In this document: positions 26,968 through 39,316 of the stretch, piece after piece
Numbering within the stretch: position 1 is the stretch's first letter
Layout: each line of letters opens with the position of its first letter
Origin: Pseudomonas morbosilactucae
GTDB lineage: Bacteria > Pseudomonadota > Gammaproteobacteria > Pseudomonadales > Pseudomonadaceae
DNA length: 64,000 bases
NCBI RefSeq assembly: GCF_023241715.1
Contig: NZ_JALQCW010000012.1
Coordinates: 1 to 64,000, forward strand
Direction of reading: 5' to 3'
The notes under the pieces: generated by a model
Told to the model about the DNA's origin: nothing
What the model saw: the letters and a program-made list of their open reading frames with translations, nothing else
The model's database searches: none
Position numbers and translations under genes: made by a program

Positions 26968-27024
26968 GCTGACTCCTGCCGCAAGCGGTGATCCCGCGCC
27001 GTGCTACGTCGACCAGGCATGGGC

Positions 27025-27288
27025 TTATACAGTCTCGTTGGACTCGTCCTCGAACGCTGCAAAGAGCGGCTCGTCTTCAACGATTTCGGCTTCGGCGATA
27101 GCGGCGTAGTCGATCAGGCCTTCAGCAATTTCACGCAAGGCGACAACGGTAGGCTTGTCGTTTTCCCATGCAACTTTCGGCTCTTTGCCGCCAGTGGCCA
27201 GTTGACGGGCACGCTTGGTAGAGAGCATGACCAGCTCAAAGCGGTTATCCACGTGTTCTAGGCAGTCTTCAACGGTTACGCGGGCCAT
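27025..27288 (-). CDS. rpoZ: RNA polymerase omega subunit
   Basis: This is the 87-residue omega subunit with [20 protein letters not shown] and the conserved STKRARQL segment. I placed the start at ATG 27288 because the longer frame upstream does not match the family. Omega helps fold beta-prime and binds ppGpp in E. coli, which fits its place directly before spoT. Confidence 0.97.
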   Translation of the reverse strand: MARVTVEDCLEHVDNRFELVMLSTKRARQLATGGKEPKVAWENDKPTVVALREIAEGLIDYAAIAEAEIVEDEPLFAAFEDESNETV

Positions 27289-27349
27289 GGTCTTCCTCGT
27301 AGCAAATGCAATATGCGCGCTGCCCGGATGGGCGAGCGGACTCAACAGT

Positions 27350-27390
27350 TTAAAAAATCACCAGCGATTAGGGAAGCGCTGATTTTTTAA
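27350..27390. terminator. Inverted repeat with T-runs between gmk and rpoZ
   Basis: AAAAAATCA(CC)AGCG and CGCTGATTTTTT form a stem with a 2-base bulge and run of T on both sides. It probably attenuates or ends the gmk transcript. A second short inverted repeat (AGCGCTT/AAGCGCT) lies at 27425-27453. Confidence 0.55.
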
Positions 27391-27456
27391 CCAGGCCCTT
27401 CGACACGCTACAAGCACCAATGTAAAGCGCTTGCAGCCGTTTTGGGAAGCGCTGTT

Positions 27457-28951
<1,495 letters not shown>

Positions 28952-29178
28952 GAGGTACCTCCGATTCAGGCCCGGTGCCCGCCGAGAAGGGGGTGGGCGG
29001 ACCTGATTGTTATGAATTAAAGCCCACAGGCTATGAAGGCGCAGGATTGTAGCGCAGTGCGATGGGCGCCCCCAAACTGCCGGTGTGACAAAGCGCTGCA
29101 GGTCGTCGCCGTGCACCGATTCCGGGCCCGCTCGGCGTTCCGGCTTTTTTAGATGTGCCCAGGTGTGGCTGCGGGCTT

Positions 29179-29184
29179 TATAAT
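29179..29184 (+). promoter_or_regulatory. Probable -10 element of the rph promoter
   Basis: A perfect TATAAT lies 37 bp upstream of the rph ATG, in the 270-bp divergent region between yicC and rph. No good -35 hexamer is at the standard distance. Confidence 0.45.
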
Positions 29185-29221
29185 GCTCGGCAGTTTTCCG
29201 TCCCTGTACAGGTGTTCCCCT

Positions 29222-29944
29222 ATGAAACGTCCAAGTGGTCGCGTTGCCGATCAGCTCCGCTCGATCCGCATCACCCGCAACTACACCAAACACGCCGAGG
29301 GATCTGTACTGGTCGAGTTCGGTGATACCAAAGTGATCTGCACGGTCAGCGTTGAAAATGGCGTGCCGCGCTTCCTCAAAGGCCAGGGCCAGGGTTGGTT
29401 GACGGCCGAATACGGCATGCTGCCGCGCGCCACCGGTGAGCGTAACCAGCGTGAAGCCAGCCGTGGCAAGCAGGGTGGCCGGACCCTGGAAATCCAGCGC
29501 TTGATCGGTCGTTCCCTGCGCGCTGCGTTGGACATGTCCAAGCTGGGCGACGTGACCTTGTACGTCGATTGCGATGTTATCCAGGCGGATGGCGGCACTC
29601 GCACGGCCTCGATCACCGGTGCCATGGTGGCCCTGGTCGATGCGCTGAAAGTCATCAAGAAGCGTGGCGGCCTGAAAGGCGGCGATCCGCTCAAGCAGAT
29701 GATCGCGGCGGTGTCCGTGGGCATGTATCAGGGCGAGCCGGTGCTCGACCTGGATTACCTGGAAGACTCGGCCGCCGAGACTGACCTCAACGTGGTCATG
29801 ACCAGCACCGGTGGTTTCATCGAAGTGCAGGGTACCGCCGAAGGCGCGCCATTCCAGCCGGCCGAGCTGAACGCCATGCTGGCCCTGGCCCAGAAAGGCA
29901 TGACCGAGATTTTCCAACTGCAGCAGGCAGCCCTGGCTGACTGA
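29222..29944 (+). CDS. rph: Ribonuclease PH
   Basis: This 240-residue RNase PH is a phosphate-dependent 3'-5' exonuclease that trims tRNA 3' ends. It starts at ATG 29222 ([17 protein letters not shown]). Visible motifs are [36 protein letters not shown] and [17 protein letters not shown]. The next gene follows after 29 bp on the same strand. Confidence 0.97.
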   Translation: MKRPSGRVADQLRSIRITRNYTKHAEGSVLVEFGDTKVICTVSVENGVPRFLKGQGQGWLTAEYGMLPRATGERNQREASRGKQGGRTLEIQRLIGRSLRAALDMSKLGDVTLYVDCDVIQADGGTRTASITGAMVALVDALKVIKKRGGLKGGDPLKQMIAAVSVGMYQGEPVLDLDYLEDSAAETDLNVVMTSTGGFIEVQGTAEGAPFQPAELNAMLALAQKGMTEIFQLQQAALAD

Positions 29945-29973
29945 TTGCCCCGGCGTCCAGCAAGGAGAGCGCT

Positions 29974-30342
29974 ATGAGTGATGATCAACTGCCGCTACCG
30001 ACCCCCTCTCACGAGGTGCGTCAGTGGGCGATGTTTTGTCACCTGTCCGCCTTGCTGGGGATCTGGGTGCCGTTCGGTACCCTGATCGGCCCGCTGGTGC
30101 TCTGGCAGATGAAGCGCGAGAAGGATCCCTTCATCGATGCGCAGGGCAAGGAGGCGCTGAACTTCCAGCTCACCGTCGCCATTGCCTCGGCGGTCTGCTT
30201 CCTGCTGATGTTTGTGATCGTCGGCTTCTTCATGTTTGGCTTGCTGGCGATCGGTGCGCTGGTGCTGACGATCATTGCCGGCGTCAAGGCAGGTGAGGGG
30301 GTGGCTTATCGGTACCCATTCACTTGGCGCTTGATCAAGTAA
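29974..30342 (+). CDS. DUF4870 (Tic20-like) small membrane protein
   Basis: This is a 122-residue integral membrane protein with three hydrophobic segments. The DUF4870 pattern W-x-x-x-x-H-L-S-A-L-L at the N-terminus is followed by KDPFIDAQGKEALNFQLT. It has a good AAGGAG ribosome site and probably shares the rph transcript. Its function is not known. Confidence 0.85.
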   Translation: MSDDQLPLPTPSHEVRQWAMFCHLSALLGIWVPFGTLIGPLVLWQMKREKDPFIDAQGKEALNFQLTVAIASAVCFLLMFVIVGFFMFGLLAIGALVLTIIAGVKAGEGVAYRYPFTWRLIK

Positions 30343-30354
30343 ATCCGGCGCGCA

Positions 30355-30386
30355 CAAAAAAGCCGACAGTGATGTCGGCTTTTTTA
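30355..30386. terminator. Bidirectional terminator between the DUF4870 gene and crc
   Basis: AAAAAAGCCGACA and TGTCGGCTTTTTT surround GTGA. It serves both converging genes. Confidence 0.88.
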
Positions 30387-30403
30387 TGACTGCGAAAAGA
30401 CCT

Positions 30404-31183
30404 TTAGATGGTCAGTGTCCAGTCGTAGTCCACGATCAGCGGCGCGTGCTGCGAGAAACGCGGCTGGCGCGGCAGGCGTGCGCTGCGCACAAAGCGACGC
30501 AGCCCTGGCGTCAGCAACTGATAGTCGAAACGCCAACCCAGGTTGAGCATCTCGGCCTGTTCGTTGTCCGGCCACCAGCTGTATTGATCGCCTTCACGGC
30601 TGACTTCACGCAGTGCGTCCACATAACCCATGGTGCCGACAATCTCGTCCATCCAGGCGCGCTCTGGCGCCAGGAAGCCTGGGGATTGCTGGCTGTCGCG
30701 CCAGTTCTTGATATCCAGCTTCTGTTGCGCAACGTAGAGCGAGCCACAGTAAATGTACTCGCGACGTTTGCGCCGCTGTTTATCCAGATAACGGGCGAAA
30801 TCGTCCATTAGCTTGAACTTCTGGTTCAAGTCTTCATCGCCGTTCTGCCCTGATGGAAGCAGCAAGGTCGCGATGCTGACCTTGTCGAAATCGGCTTGCA
30901 GGTAGCGCCCGTAGCGATCGGCTGTCTCGAAGCCGAGGCCGTTGATGACCGCCTTCGGTTGCAACCGCGAATACAAAGCCACACCGCCTTGGGTAGGGAC
31001 TTCAGCATCGCAGGCATAAAGGAAGTAGCCATCCAGTTGGAAGGCTGGGTCGTCCAGTTCAAAGGCGGAGGCGCGGGTGTCCTGCAGGCAGATGACGTCG
31101 GCATTCTGTGCCTGCAGCCAACTGAGCAAACCTCGCTCGACTGCAGCCTGAATACCATTGACGTTCACACTGATGATCCGCAT
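30404..31183 (-). CDS. crc: Catabolite repression control protein Crc
   Basis: This 259-residue protein is almost invariant among pseudomonads (MRIISVNVNGIQAAVERGL ... DYDWTLTI). It has the exonuclease-III/EEP fold. Crc acts with Hfq on A-rich leader motifs to repress translation of catabolic genes when preferred carbon sources are present. The start at 31183 is preferred; a four-residue longer frame is possible. It is divergent from pyrE with an 81-bp gap. Confidence 0.98.
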   Translation of the reverse strand: MRIISVNVNGIQAAVERGLLSWLQAQNADVICLQDTRASAFELDDPAFQLDGYFLYACDAEVPTQGGVALYSRLQPKAVINGLGFETADRYGRYLQADFDKVSIATLLLPSGQNGDEDLNQKFKLMDDFARYLDKQRRKRREYIYCGSLYVAQQKLDIKNWRDSQQSPGFLAPERAWMDEIVGTMGYVDALREVSREGDQYSWWPDNEQAEMLNLGWRFDYQLLTPGLRRFVRSARLPRQPRFSQHAPLIVDYDWTLTI

Positions 31184-31264
31184 AAATGGCCCCAAAAATC
31201 ACGTGCGTGTATGATACCCGAGGTCTACCTAATTAGCTAAATCCGTGGTATCTGGGGCTTTTTC

Positions 31265-31909
31265 ATGCAGGCGTATCAGCGCGACTTCATCCGTTTTGCC
31301 ATCGATCGCGGGGTTTTGCGCTTCGGTGAGTTCACCCTGAAGTCCGGGCGTACCAGCCCATACTTCTTCAATGCCGGCTTGTTCAACAGCGGTTCGGCCC
31401 TGGCTCAGCTGGGGCGTTTCTATGCCGCGGCCATCGTCGAAAGCGGCATTGCCTTCGACGTGCTGTTTGGCCCGGCTTATAAGGGCATTCCGTTGGCGGC
31501 AGCCACAGCAGTGGCGCTGGCCGAGCATCATCAGCGTGATCTGCCTTGGTGCTTCAACCGCAAGGAAGCCAAGGCGCACGGCGAAGGCGGCAGCCTGGTG
31601 GGCGCGCCGTTGACCGGTGACGTACTGATCATCGACGACGTGATCACCGCGGGTACCGCGATCCGTGAAGTGATGCAGATCATCGAGTCCCAGGACGGCG
31701 CCAAGGCTGCCGGTGTGCTGATTGCCCTGAACCGTCAGGAACGCGGCAACGGTGAGTTGTCGGCGATCCAGGAAGTCGAGCGCGACTTCGGCATCCCGGT
31801 GGTCAGCATCGTCTCCCTGAATCAGGTCCTGCAGTTCCTGGAAGACGATCCTCAGCTCAAGCAGCATCTGCCGGCGGTGCGTGCGTACCGCGAGCAATTC
31901 GGCGTCTGA
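31265..31909 (+). CDS. pyrE: Orotate phosphoribosyltransferase
   Basis: This 214-residue enzyme makes orotidine 5'-phosphate from orotate and PRPP in pyrimidine synthesis. The PRPP-binding motif [13 protein letters not shown] is at residues about 120-132, and the N-terminus [21 protein letters not shown] is typical. A REPIN and a terminator follow. Confidence 0.97.
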   Translation: MQAYQRDFIRFAIDRGVLRFGEFTLKSGRTSPYFFNAGLFNSGSALAQLGRFYAAAIVESGIAFDVLFGPAYKGIPLAAATAVALAEHHQRDLPWCFNRKEAKAHGEGGSLVGAPLTGDVLIIDDVITAGTAIREVMQIIESQDGAKAAGVLIALNRQERGNGELSAIQEVERDFGIPVVSIVSLNQVLQFLEDDPQLKQHLPAVRAYREQFGV

Positions 31910-31910
31910 C

Positions 31911-31999
31911 TGCAGGAGCCGGCTTGCCGGCGATAGGCTGTGCAAGGCGACATAGTTGCTGCAGATGCCGCCGTCATCGCAGGCAAGCCAGCTCCTGCA
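31911..31999. repeat. REPIN between pyrE and argB
   Basis: TGCAGGAGCCGGCTTGCCGG and its inverted partner GCAGGCAAGCCAGCTCCTGCA lie either side of about 40 bp. It is a single copy, unlike the arrays at 15441 and 55771. Confidence 0.88.
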
Positions 32000-32015
32000 T
32001 GTGCATCGCGTGCAT

Positions 32016-32055
32016 AAAAAAGGCCCCGTTCAACTCAATTGAACGGGGCCTTTTT
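32016..32055. terminator. Bidirectional terminator between pyrE and argB
   Basis: AAAAAAGGCCCCGTTCAA and TTGAACGGGGCCTTTTT pair perfectly over 12 bp plus the A/T tracts. Confidence 0.93.
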
Positions 32056-32066
32056 GTTTTCAGTGC

Positions 32067-32972
<906 letters not shown>

Positions 32973-32996
32973 TCAGGGCTCCGGTGCTTCAAACAA

Positions 32997-34394
32997 TCAA
33001 AACGGTAGTTGGAGATCAGGTGCAACTCGTTTCAGCTGGGCGTGGAACACATCCTTGATGCGCTGCAACTCGGCCTCGTTATCGGCCTCAAAGCGCAGCA
33101 CCAGCACCGGTGTGGTGTTGGAAGCGCGCACCAGGCCCCAGCCTTGGGCGTAGTCGACTCGCACGCCATCAATGGTGGTCAGGTTGGCGCCTTCACCCCA
33201 TTGCGCGTCGTGCAGGGCGTCAATGATGCTGAATTTGCTCTCTTCGGTCACATGGATATTGATTTCCGGCGTAGAAATATCATTCGGGAAGGTCGCGAAC
33301 AGCTCTTCCGCGGTGGATTTTTCCTGGCTGAGGATCTCCAGCAGCCGTGCGGCGCTGTAGATACCGTCATCGAAACCGAACCAGCGTTCCTTGAAGAACA
33401 CATGCCCGCTCATTTCCCCGGCCAGTAACGCACCGGTTTGTTTCATTTTCTTTTTGATCAACGAGTGACCGGTCTTCCACATTAGCGGGCGACCGCCGTA
33501 TTCCTTGATCAGGGGGATCAGGCGCCGGGTGCATTTGACGTCGAAGATGATTTCCGCGTCCGGGTTGCGCGCCACCACGTCTTTGGCGAACAGCATCAGC
33601 AGGCGGTCCGGGAACACGATGCTGCCGGTGTTGGTCACCACGCCGACGCGGTCGCCGTCACCGTCGAAAGCCAGGCCCAGGTCGGCCCCGGTTTCCTTGA
33701 CCTTGGCGATCAGGTCTTCGAGGTTTTCCGGCTTGCCCGGGTCCGGGTGGTGGTTGGGGAAGTTGCCGTCCACCTCGCAGAACAGCGGGATGACCTCGCA
33801 GTTCAGGGCTTCGATCAACTGCGGGGCTATGACCCCGGCGGCGCCGTTGCCGCAATCCACGACCACTTTCAGGCGCTTGGCCAGTTTCACGTCGCGGGTG
33901 ATCTCGTCGGAGTAGCGCTCGAGGATCCGGACTTTGGTGATGCTGCCCGGGCCGCTGCTCAGGTTGTTGCTCTTGAGGCGTTCGTGCAGGGCCTGGATCT
34001 GTTCGTTGGCCAGGGTGTCGCCGGCGATGACGATCTTGAAACCGTTGTAGTTCGACGGGTTGTGGCTACCGGTGAGCATGACCCCGGATTTGCCGGCCAG
34101 CACGTTGGCGGCGTAGTACAACGCCGGTGTGGGCACCAGGCCGACATCGCTGACGTGGCAGCCGCTGTCGTACAGCCCCTGGATCAGTTGTTCCACCAGT
34201 TCCGGGCCAGAGAGGCGACCGTCGCGGCCTACCGACACATTGGGTTCGCCCTGGGCCAGGCTCTGGGAGCCGATGGCGCGGCCGATCCAGTAAGCGGTTT
34301 CAGCGGTCAGGGTTTCCGGAACCACGCCGCGAATATCGTAGGCGCGGAAGATGCTGTCAGGAAAAGAAGGTGCGACTTTGGCTGCGTTGCTCAT
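32997..34394 (-). CDS. algC: Phosphomannomutase/phosphoglucomutase AlgC
   Basis: AlgC here is 465 residues. It interconverts mannose-6-P/mannose-1-P and glucose-6-P/glucose-1-P for alginate, LPS and rhamnolipid precursors. The phosphoserine loop TGSHNPSNYNG is near residue 108, the metal site DGDGDR near 243, and the sugar-binding GEMSGHVFFKERWFG near 325. ATG 34394 is preferred to the GTG immediately before it. It is 282 bp from dut, with its promoter region in between. Confidence 0.97.
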   Translation of the reverse strand: MSNAAKVAPSFPDSIFRAYDIRGVVPETLTAETAYWIGRAIGSQSLAQGEPNVSVGRDGRLSGPELVEQLIQGLYDSGCHVSDVGLVPTPALYYAANVLAGKSGVMLTGSHNPSNYNGFKIVIAGDTLANEQIQALHERLKSNNLSSGPGSITKVRILERYSDEITRDVKLAKRLKVVVDCGNGAAGVIAPQLIEALNCEVIPLFCEVDGNFPNHHPDPGKPENLEDLIAKVKETGADLGLAFDGDGDRVGVVTNTGSIVFPDRLLMLFAKDVVARNPDAEIIFDVKCTRRLIPLIKEYGGRPLMWKTGHSLIKKKMKQTGALLAGEMSGHVFFKERWFGFDDGIYSAARLLEILSQEKSTAEELFATFPNDISTPEINIHVTEESKFSIIDALHDAQWGEGANLTTIDGVRVDYAQGWGLVRASNTTPVLVLRFEADNEAELQRIKDVFHAQLKRVAPDLQLPF

Positions 34395-34618
34395 CACTGA
34401 GGGTGCTCCATCTGAAAAGGTGCGGTACGGCCGGAAAATGACGGGCCGGCAGGCTCAAACTGAAGGGTATGACGGCGTTTTCAGCTTAGAGTTCGTACTG
34501 CGAAAGTGCCATCTGATGCGGAGCGTCCCGTAAAAAACTGCGCAACTTATTGATTTTTATAAATTAAAAAACCAGAGAAAGATCGGCTAAAGCGCAGCCT
34601 GAAGGGGTTGGCGGGGGG

Positions 34619-34645
34619 ATCCGGCCGGGCGTGGCCCAGCCGGAT
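34619..34645 (-). terminator. Hairpin after dut
   Basis: ATCCGGC and GCCGGAT pair around a 13-base loop just downstream of the dut stop. No T-run follows, so it is a weak terminator call. Confidence 0.4.
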
Positions 34646-34654
34646 GCTCCTTGA

Positions 34655-35110
34655 TCAGTGGCTGCCGGAGTGACCGAAACCGCCGCTGCCGCGTTGGCTC
34701 TGATCAAAGGCTTCAACCACTTCGAAATGCGCCTGGACCACAGGCACCAGCACCAGTTGGGCGATGCGCTCGCCGACGGCGATGTTGAAGGCGGTTTGGC
34801 CGCGGTTCCAGCAGGACACCATCAACTCGCCCTGGTAGTCGGAGTCGATCAGGCCGACCAGGTTGCCCAGCACAATCCCATGCTTATGGCCCAGGCCGGA
34901 GCGCGGCAGGATCAGGGCGGCCAGGCCCGGGTCGCCGATGTAGACCGACAACCCGGTCGGGATCAGCAGCGTTTGCCCAGGCTCCAGGACGGTGTCTTCC
35001 TTGAGCATCGCCCGCAGGTCGAGGCCGGCGGAGCCGGGGGTGGCGTACTGCGGCATGGGGAAATCGGTGCCGATGCGTGGGTCGAGGATCTTGGCTTGTA
35101 AAGCGTGCAT
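34655..35110 (-). CDS. dut: Deoxyuridine 5'-triphosphate nucleotidohydrolase
   Basis: This 151-residue trimeric dUTPase hydrolyses dUTP to dUMP, keeping uracil out of DNA. Motifs visible are [42 protein letters not shown] and the P-loop-like C-terminus [10 protein letters not shown]. It is 5 bp downstream of coaBC, so the two form an operon as in many proteobacteria. Confidence 0.98.
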   Translation of the reverse strand: MHALQAKILDPRIGTDFPMPQYATPGSAGLDLRAMLKEDTVLEPGQTLLIPTGLSVYIGDPGLAALILPRSGLGHKHGIVLGNLVGLIDSDYQGELMVSCWNRGQTAFNIAVGERIAQLVLVPVVQAHFEVVEAFDQSQRGSGGFGHSGSH

Positions 35111-35115
35111 GCGAG

Positions 35116-36324
35116 TTAAACCTGGTTCAGCCGTTCGGCGATAAAAGAGATCAGTTGGCGGGCAATCTTGCCCTTGCTGGTCTGGGCGAAGAGAGTTGCG
35201 TGCAACTCACGGTCAATCACGCTGCAGGCGTTTTCCTCGCTGTTGAAGCCAATGCTCGGGTTGGCTACGTCGTTGGCGACGATCAGGTCGAGGTTCTTGT
35301 CTTGAAGTTTGCGCGCAGCGTAGTCGAGCAGGTGTTCGGTCTCGGCGGCAAAGCCGACACTGAACGGGCGATCGGGACGGGTGGCAATGGTGGCCAGGAT
35401 GTCTGGATTGCGCACCATCTGTAGGAGCAGGCCGTCACCTTTCGTAGGGTCTTTCTTTAATTTTTGTGGGGCGACGACTTCGGGGCGGTAGTCCGCAACC
35501 GCTGCCGAGGCGATAAACAGGTCGCAAGGGATGGCTGCTTCACAGGCTGCGAGCATGTCGCGAGCGCTGACCACGTCGATTCTAGTGACTCTGTCGGGGG
35601 TTGGCAGGTGCACCGGGCCGGTGATCAGGGTCACCCGGGCGCCGGCTTCCACCGCAGCCTCGGCCAGGGCGAAGCCCATTTTCCCTGAGCTATGGTTGGT
35701 GATGTAGCGCACCGGGTCGATGTTTTCCTGGGTCGGCCCGGCGGTGATCAAAACGTGCTTGCCGGTCAGGGCCTGATGCTTGAAGCAGTCGGCGGCGCAC
35801 TGGGCCAGGTCGTTGGCTTCGAGCATGCGGCCCATGCCGACGTCGCCGCAGGCCTGGCTGCCAGAGGCTGGCCCGAAGACCTGGAGGCCACGGCTTTGCA
35901 GGAGTTGGGTATTGGCTTGGGTGGCCGGGTCGCGCCACATGGCCTGGTTCATCGCCGGGGCGATAGCGACGGTGGCGTCGGTGGCCAGGACCAGGGTGGT
36001 CAGCAAATCATCGGCGATGCCTTGGGCCAGGCGGGCGATCAGGTCGGCCGTGGCGGGAGCGATCAGCACCAGGTCGGCCCATTTGGCCAGTTCGATATGG
36101 CCCATGGCGGCTTCGGCCGCAGGGTCGAGCAGGTCCAGGTGGACCGGGTGCCCGGACAGGGCCTGCATGGTCAGTGGGGTGATGAATTCACTGCCGCCCC
36201 GGGTCATGACCACGCGTACTTCCGCGCCCTGGTCGAGGAGTCGGCGGACCAACTCGGCGCTCTTGTAGGCGGCGATGCCGCCGCCGACGCCGAGAACGAT
36301 GCGTTTCCGATACAGCCGCTGCAT
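35116..36324 (-). CDS. coaBC: Bifunctional phosphopantothenoylcysteine synthetase/decarboxylase
   Basis: This 402-residue fusion enzyme carries out two steps of coenzyme A synthesis. The CoaC flavoprotein half (1-185) has [13 protein letters not shown], the active-site His in [13 protein letters not shown] and Cys near 158 in [12 protein letters not shown]. The CoaB half (from about 190) has [18 protein letters not shown] and [10 protein letters not shown] set the start at ATG 36324 ([17 protein letters not shown]), which follows GGCAGG. It is divergent from radC. Confidence 0.96.
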   Translation of the reverse strand: MQRLYRKRIVLGVGGGIAAYKSAELVRRLLDQGAEVRVVMTRGGSEFITPLTMQALSGHPVHLDLLDPAAEAAMGHIELAKWADLVLIAPATADLIARLAQGIADDLLTTLVLATDATVAIAPAMNQAMWRDPATQANTQLLQSRGLQVFGPASGSQACGDVGMGRMLEANDLAQCAADCFKHQALTGKHVLITAGPTQENIDPVRYITNHSSGKMGFALAEAAVEAGARVTLITGPVHLPTPDRVTRIDVVSARDMLAACEAAIPCDLFIASAAVADYRPEVVAPQKLKKDPTKGDGLLLQMVRNPDILATIATRPDRPFSVGFAAETEHLLDYAARKLQDKNLDLIVANDVANPSIGFNSEENACSVIDRELHATLFAQTSKGKIARQLISFIAERLNQV

Positions 36325-36456
36325 AGGCCTGCCTTTCAGTTCAGTGATTGCCGCGTGAGATGCCCCCTCCCCAGGTGAAATCCCACGCAAAAAAGATGGG
36401 CTAGATTAGCACAGCGCCCGCTATGGAACAGCGGTGCCGACAGACAGGGAGGTGCT

Positions 36457-37131
36457 ATGAGCATCCGTGATTGGCCCGCGGCGGAGCGGCCGCGAGAGAA
36501 GCTTCTGGAGTTGGGTGTGGCGAGCCTTTCCGACGCCGAATTGCTGGCGATCTTTCTACGGACCGGGGTCGCCGGTAAGAGCGCTGTGGACCTGGCCCGG
36601 CACCTGCTGCACCGTTTTGACGGCCTGCGCGGCTTGCTGGAGGCCGACCAGCAAGTCTTCTGTCGGCAGTTGGGGCTGGGGCCGGCCAAGTTCGCCCAGT
36701 TGCAGGCAGTGCTGGAAATGGCCCGCCGCCATTTGGCGGAGACGTTACGTCGCGAGTCGGTATTGGAGAGCCCGCTGGCTGTGCGCGACTACCTCAAGGC
36801 AATGCTGCGCCATGAGCTGCACGAGGTGTTCGGCTGCCTGTTCCTGGACACCAAGCACCGGGTGCTGGCCTTCGAGGCGTTGTTCCAGGGCTCGATCGAC
36901 AGCACCAGCGTCTACCCGCGCCAAGTGGTCAGGCGTGCCCTGGCCCATAACGCTGCGGCGGTGATCTTCTGCCACAACCACCCTTCGGGGGTGGCCGAGC
37001 CAAGCCAGGCCGACCGCATCCTCACCCATCACCTGAAGGAGGCGCTGGAATTGATCGATGTGCGCGTGCTCGACCATTTCATCGTCGGCGAGGGCGAGCC
37101 GTTATCGATGGCCGAGTATGGCTGGTTGTGA
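36457..37131 (+). CDS. radC: RadC-family JAB/MPN domain protein
   Basis: This 224-residue protein has an N-terminal helix-hairpin-helix-like region and the C-terminal JAMM metalloprotease-like motif [14 protein letters not shown] (from about residue 173). RadC was once linked to DNA repair but its role is unproven. A strong AGGGAGGTG ribosome site precedes the ATG. Confidence 0.95.
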   Translation: MSIRDWPAAERPREKLLELGVASLSDAELLAIFLRTGVAGKSAVDLARHLLHRFDGLRGLLEADQQVFCRQLGLGPAKFAQLQAVLEMARRHLAETLRRESVLESPLAVRDYLKAMLRHELHEVFGCLFLDTKHRVLAFEALFQGSIDSTSVYPRQVVRRALAHNAAAVIFCHNHPSGVAEPSQADRILTHHLKEALELIDVRVLDHFIVGEGEPLSMAEYGWL

Positions 37132-37140
37132 AAACCCTTT

Positions 37141-37223
37141 TGTAGGCGTCTGCTTGCCGGCGATGGGGCCTGTGGATCTTGCGTTGATCTTGGGGCGCCA
37201 TCGCTGGCAAGCCAGCTCCTGCA
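37141..37223. repeat. REPIN after radC
   Basis: TGTAGGCGTCTGCTTGCCGG and ATCGCTGGCAAGCCAGCTCC are the inverted halves. It separates radC from the converging peptide-binding gene. Confidence 0.85.
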
Positions 37224-37230
37224 GGAGAGG

Positions 37231-38817
37231 TCAGGGTTTGACGCTGACTTTAGAGAAGTCCTGGCGGCCGAATGGGCTGACCTGGTAGTCCTGGACTTCC
37301 TTGCGGGTCAGGACGGAGGCCGTAGGGTGGGCCAGGGGGAGCCACAGCGCCTGTTGCTGGATTTGAGCTTGGGCCTGTTGGTACAGCTTGCTGCGCACGC
37401 CTTGCTCGCTGGTGGTCTTGCCGGCGCTGATCAGCTTGTCCAGGCCTGGGTCGCAATAGCGGGCGAAGTTGGTTCCGGACTTCACGGCGGCGCAGGTGAA
37501 TTGCGGTGTCAGGAAGTTATCCGGGTCGCCGTTATCACCGGCCCAGCCCATGAACAGCAGGTCATGTTCGCCAGCCTTGGCCCGGCGAATCAGCTCGCCC
37601 CATTCGATCACGCGGATTTCCGCCTGGATCCCGACCTTGGCCAGGTCGGCCTGCAACAGCTGCGCGCCCAGGCTTGGGTTGGGGTTCAACAGGCTGCCGG
37701 TAGGGCGGGTCCAGATGGTGGTCTGGAAGCCGTTCTTCAGGCCCGCCTTGGCCAGCAGTTGGCGGGCCTTTTCCGGGTCGTGGTTGTAGCCGGGCAGTTC
37801 CTTGGCGTAGCTCCAGGTGTTAGGCGGGAAAGGGCCATTGGCTGCTTCGGCCGTGCCTTCGAACACGGCCTTGAGGTAGCTGGCCTTGTCGAATGCCAAG
37901 TTGATCGCCTGGCGGACTTCAGGCTTGTCCAGCGGTGGGTGCTGGCTGTTGATGCCGACGAAGGCGGTCATGAAGGCCGCAGTCTTTTCCACCTCCAGTG
38001 TGGGGTCCTGGCTGGCGGCCTGCACATCCAGTGGTTTGGGCGACAGGGCGATCTGGCACTCGTTGCGCCGCAGTTTTTGCAGGCGCACGTTGGCGTCCGG
38101 GGTGATGGCGAAGATCAACGGGTCGACTTTCGGCTTGCCGGCGAAGTACTCGCTGTTGGCCTTGTAGCGAATCACCGCGTCCTTCTGGAAACGGTTGAAG
38201 ATGAAAGGGCCGCTGCCGATCGGCTGGCTGTTGAGCTTTTCCGGGGTGCCGGCCTTGAGCAGTTGGTCGGCGTACTCGGCGGAATAGATGGAGGCGAAAC
38301 CCATCGTCAGGGTGGCGAGGAACGTCGAGTCGGCATGATCCAGGGTGAAACGCACCGTCAGCGGGTCGAGGGCGTCGATTTTCTTGATCAGGGCCGGCAG
38401 TTGCAGGGACTGGGCGTGAGGGAAGCCGCTCTGGGCGATCTTGTGCCACGGGTGTGCCGGGTCGAGCATGCGCTCAAAGCTGAACTTGACGTCCTCGGCA
38501 CTCAGCTCGCGGCTGGGGGTGAAGTAGTCGGTGCGGTGGAATTTGACCTTGGGGTGCAGCTTGAACACATAAGTCAGGCCATCGCTGGAGACTTCCCAGC
38601 TGTCAGCCAGGCTCGGCACCACTTTGCCGCTGTTGGCATCGAAATCCACCAGGCGGTTCATCAGCACGTCGGCGGAGGCATTGGTGGTGGTCAGCGAGTT
38701 GTACTGCACCACATCGAAACCTTCCGGGCTCGCTTCGGTACAGACGCTCAGCGCGGCAGCCTGGGCCAGGGGGCTTAAAAGGGGGGCGAGCAATAGGGGT
38801 AGGGCGGCAAGACGCAT
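37231..38817 (-). CDS. Peptide ABC transporter periplasmic binding protein (DppA/OppA family)
   Basis: This 528-residue protein has a signal peptide (MRLAALPLLLAPLLSPLAQA) and the SBP family 5 fold. Family features include SVCTEASPEGFDVVQYN, LADSWEVSSDGLTYVFKL and the late GWAGDNGDPDNFL segment. DppA-like proteins bind dipeptides, but no permease or ATPase genes are adjacent here, so it must work with components encoded elsewhere. The equivalent gene at this locus in other pseudomonads is also an orphan. Confidence 0.9.
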   Translation of the reverse strand: MRLAALPLLLAPLLSPLAQAAALSVCTEASPEGFDVVQYNSLTTTNASADVLMNRLVDFDANSGKVVPSLADSWEVSSDGLTYVFKLHPKVKFHRTDYFTPSRELSAEDVKFSFERMLDPAHPWHKIAQSGFPHAQSLQLPALIKKIDALDPLTVRFTLDHADSTFLATLTMGFASIYSAEYADQLLKAGTPEKLNSQPIGSGPFIFNRFQKDAVIRYKANSEYFAGKPKVDPLIFAITPDANVRLQKLRRNECQIALSPKPLDVQAASQDPTLEVEKTAAFMTAFVGINSQHPPLDKPEVRQAINLAFDKASYLKAVFEGTAEAANGPFPPNTWSYAKELPGYNHDPEKARQLLAKAGLKNGFQTTIWTRPTGSLLNPNPSLGAQLLQADLAKVGIQAEIRVIEWGELIRRAKAGEHDLLFMGWAGDNGDPDNFLTPQFTCAAVKSGTNFARYCDPGLDKLISAGKTTSEQGVRSKLYQQAQAQIQQQALWLPLAHPTASVLTRKEVQDYQVSPFGRQDFSKVSVKP

Positions 38818-39164
38818 GGTCGGGTTCCTTGAACAGATCGAAAGCCCATCTGCGAGTGCAGTCTGGAAAAAGCCTTACCCTAGAGATCTCGCTGGAAAAT
38901 GACTATCTCCTTTTACGTTCAGTGGCTGCTGCGGGGCGCAATTGAGAGCGGTCGAAGGCGTTTTTCAGTGTCTGGATAACCCGCAGAAAGCTGTTGGCGG
39001 CCTCTTGTGCGTGGGTGAGCGACGTGTGCAAGGAAGGTGTTTTGGCTAAATAAGGCCTTAGGTTTTTTATTCTGCGACGAGCGGTCGAAATCTGCTGTAG
39101 CCTTTGCCGCAGGCGTTCGTAGCAAGAAAATCAGCGTTTTTCGCATTCCAGATCACAGTGGCTG

Positions 39165-39193
39165 TTGTTGCTATTGGGTCTTTCTGGTATAAA
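39165..39193 (+). promoter_or_regulatory. Sigma-70 promoter of rpmB-rpmG
   Basis: TTGTTG (39165-39170) and TATAAA (39188-39193) are separated by exactly 17 bp and read toward rpmB. The predicted transcript would have a leader of about 140 nt. The rest of the 524-bp gap (38818-39341) holds no convincing gene; it should also contain the promoter of the peptide-binding protein gene on the other strand. Confidence 0.6.
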
Positions 39194-39297
39194 GCAGCGC
39201 TCTTTTCTAGGGGCCCGGTTCCTTCACTGTAGGTGTAGCCGGTAAGACCTCTAAAGAAACGCGGCGCCTGGCGCCAAATGACTGAGAGATTAAGCGG

Positions 39298-39316
39298 CCA
39301 ACCCATGCCGGGTTGG
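39298..39316 (+). promoter_or_regulatory. Leader hairpin upstream of rpmB
   Basis: CCAACCC and GGGTTGG form a perfect 7-bp stem around ATGCC, 25 bp upstream of the rpmB ATG. A smaller GGCGCC/GGCGCC repeat lies earlier in the leader (39263-39275). Possible autoregulation or attenuation site; untested. Confidence 0.4.

Noticed and set aside
28952..29917. N-terminal extension of yicC across rph
   Set aside because: The family starts at MVHSMTAFARVE; the extension is antisense to rph and unlike YicC.
34500..34530. A sigma-54-like TGGCAC on the minus strand upstream of algC
   Set aside because: The -12 GC element is not at the required distance.
38919..39306. Short minus-strand open frames between the peptide-binding protein gene and rpmB
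   Set aside because: No ribosome site, no similarity, and one overlaps the rpmB promoter and leader.
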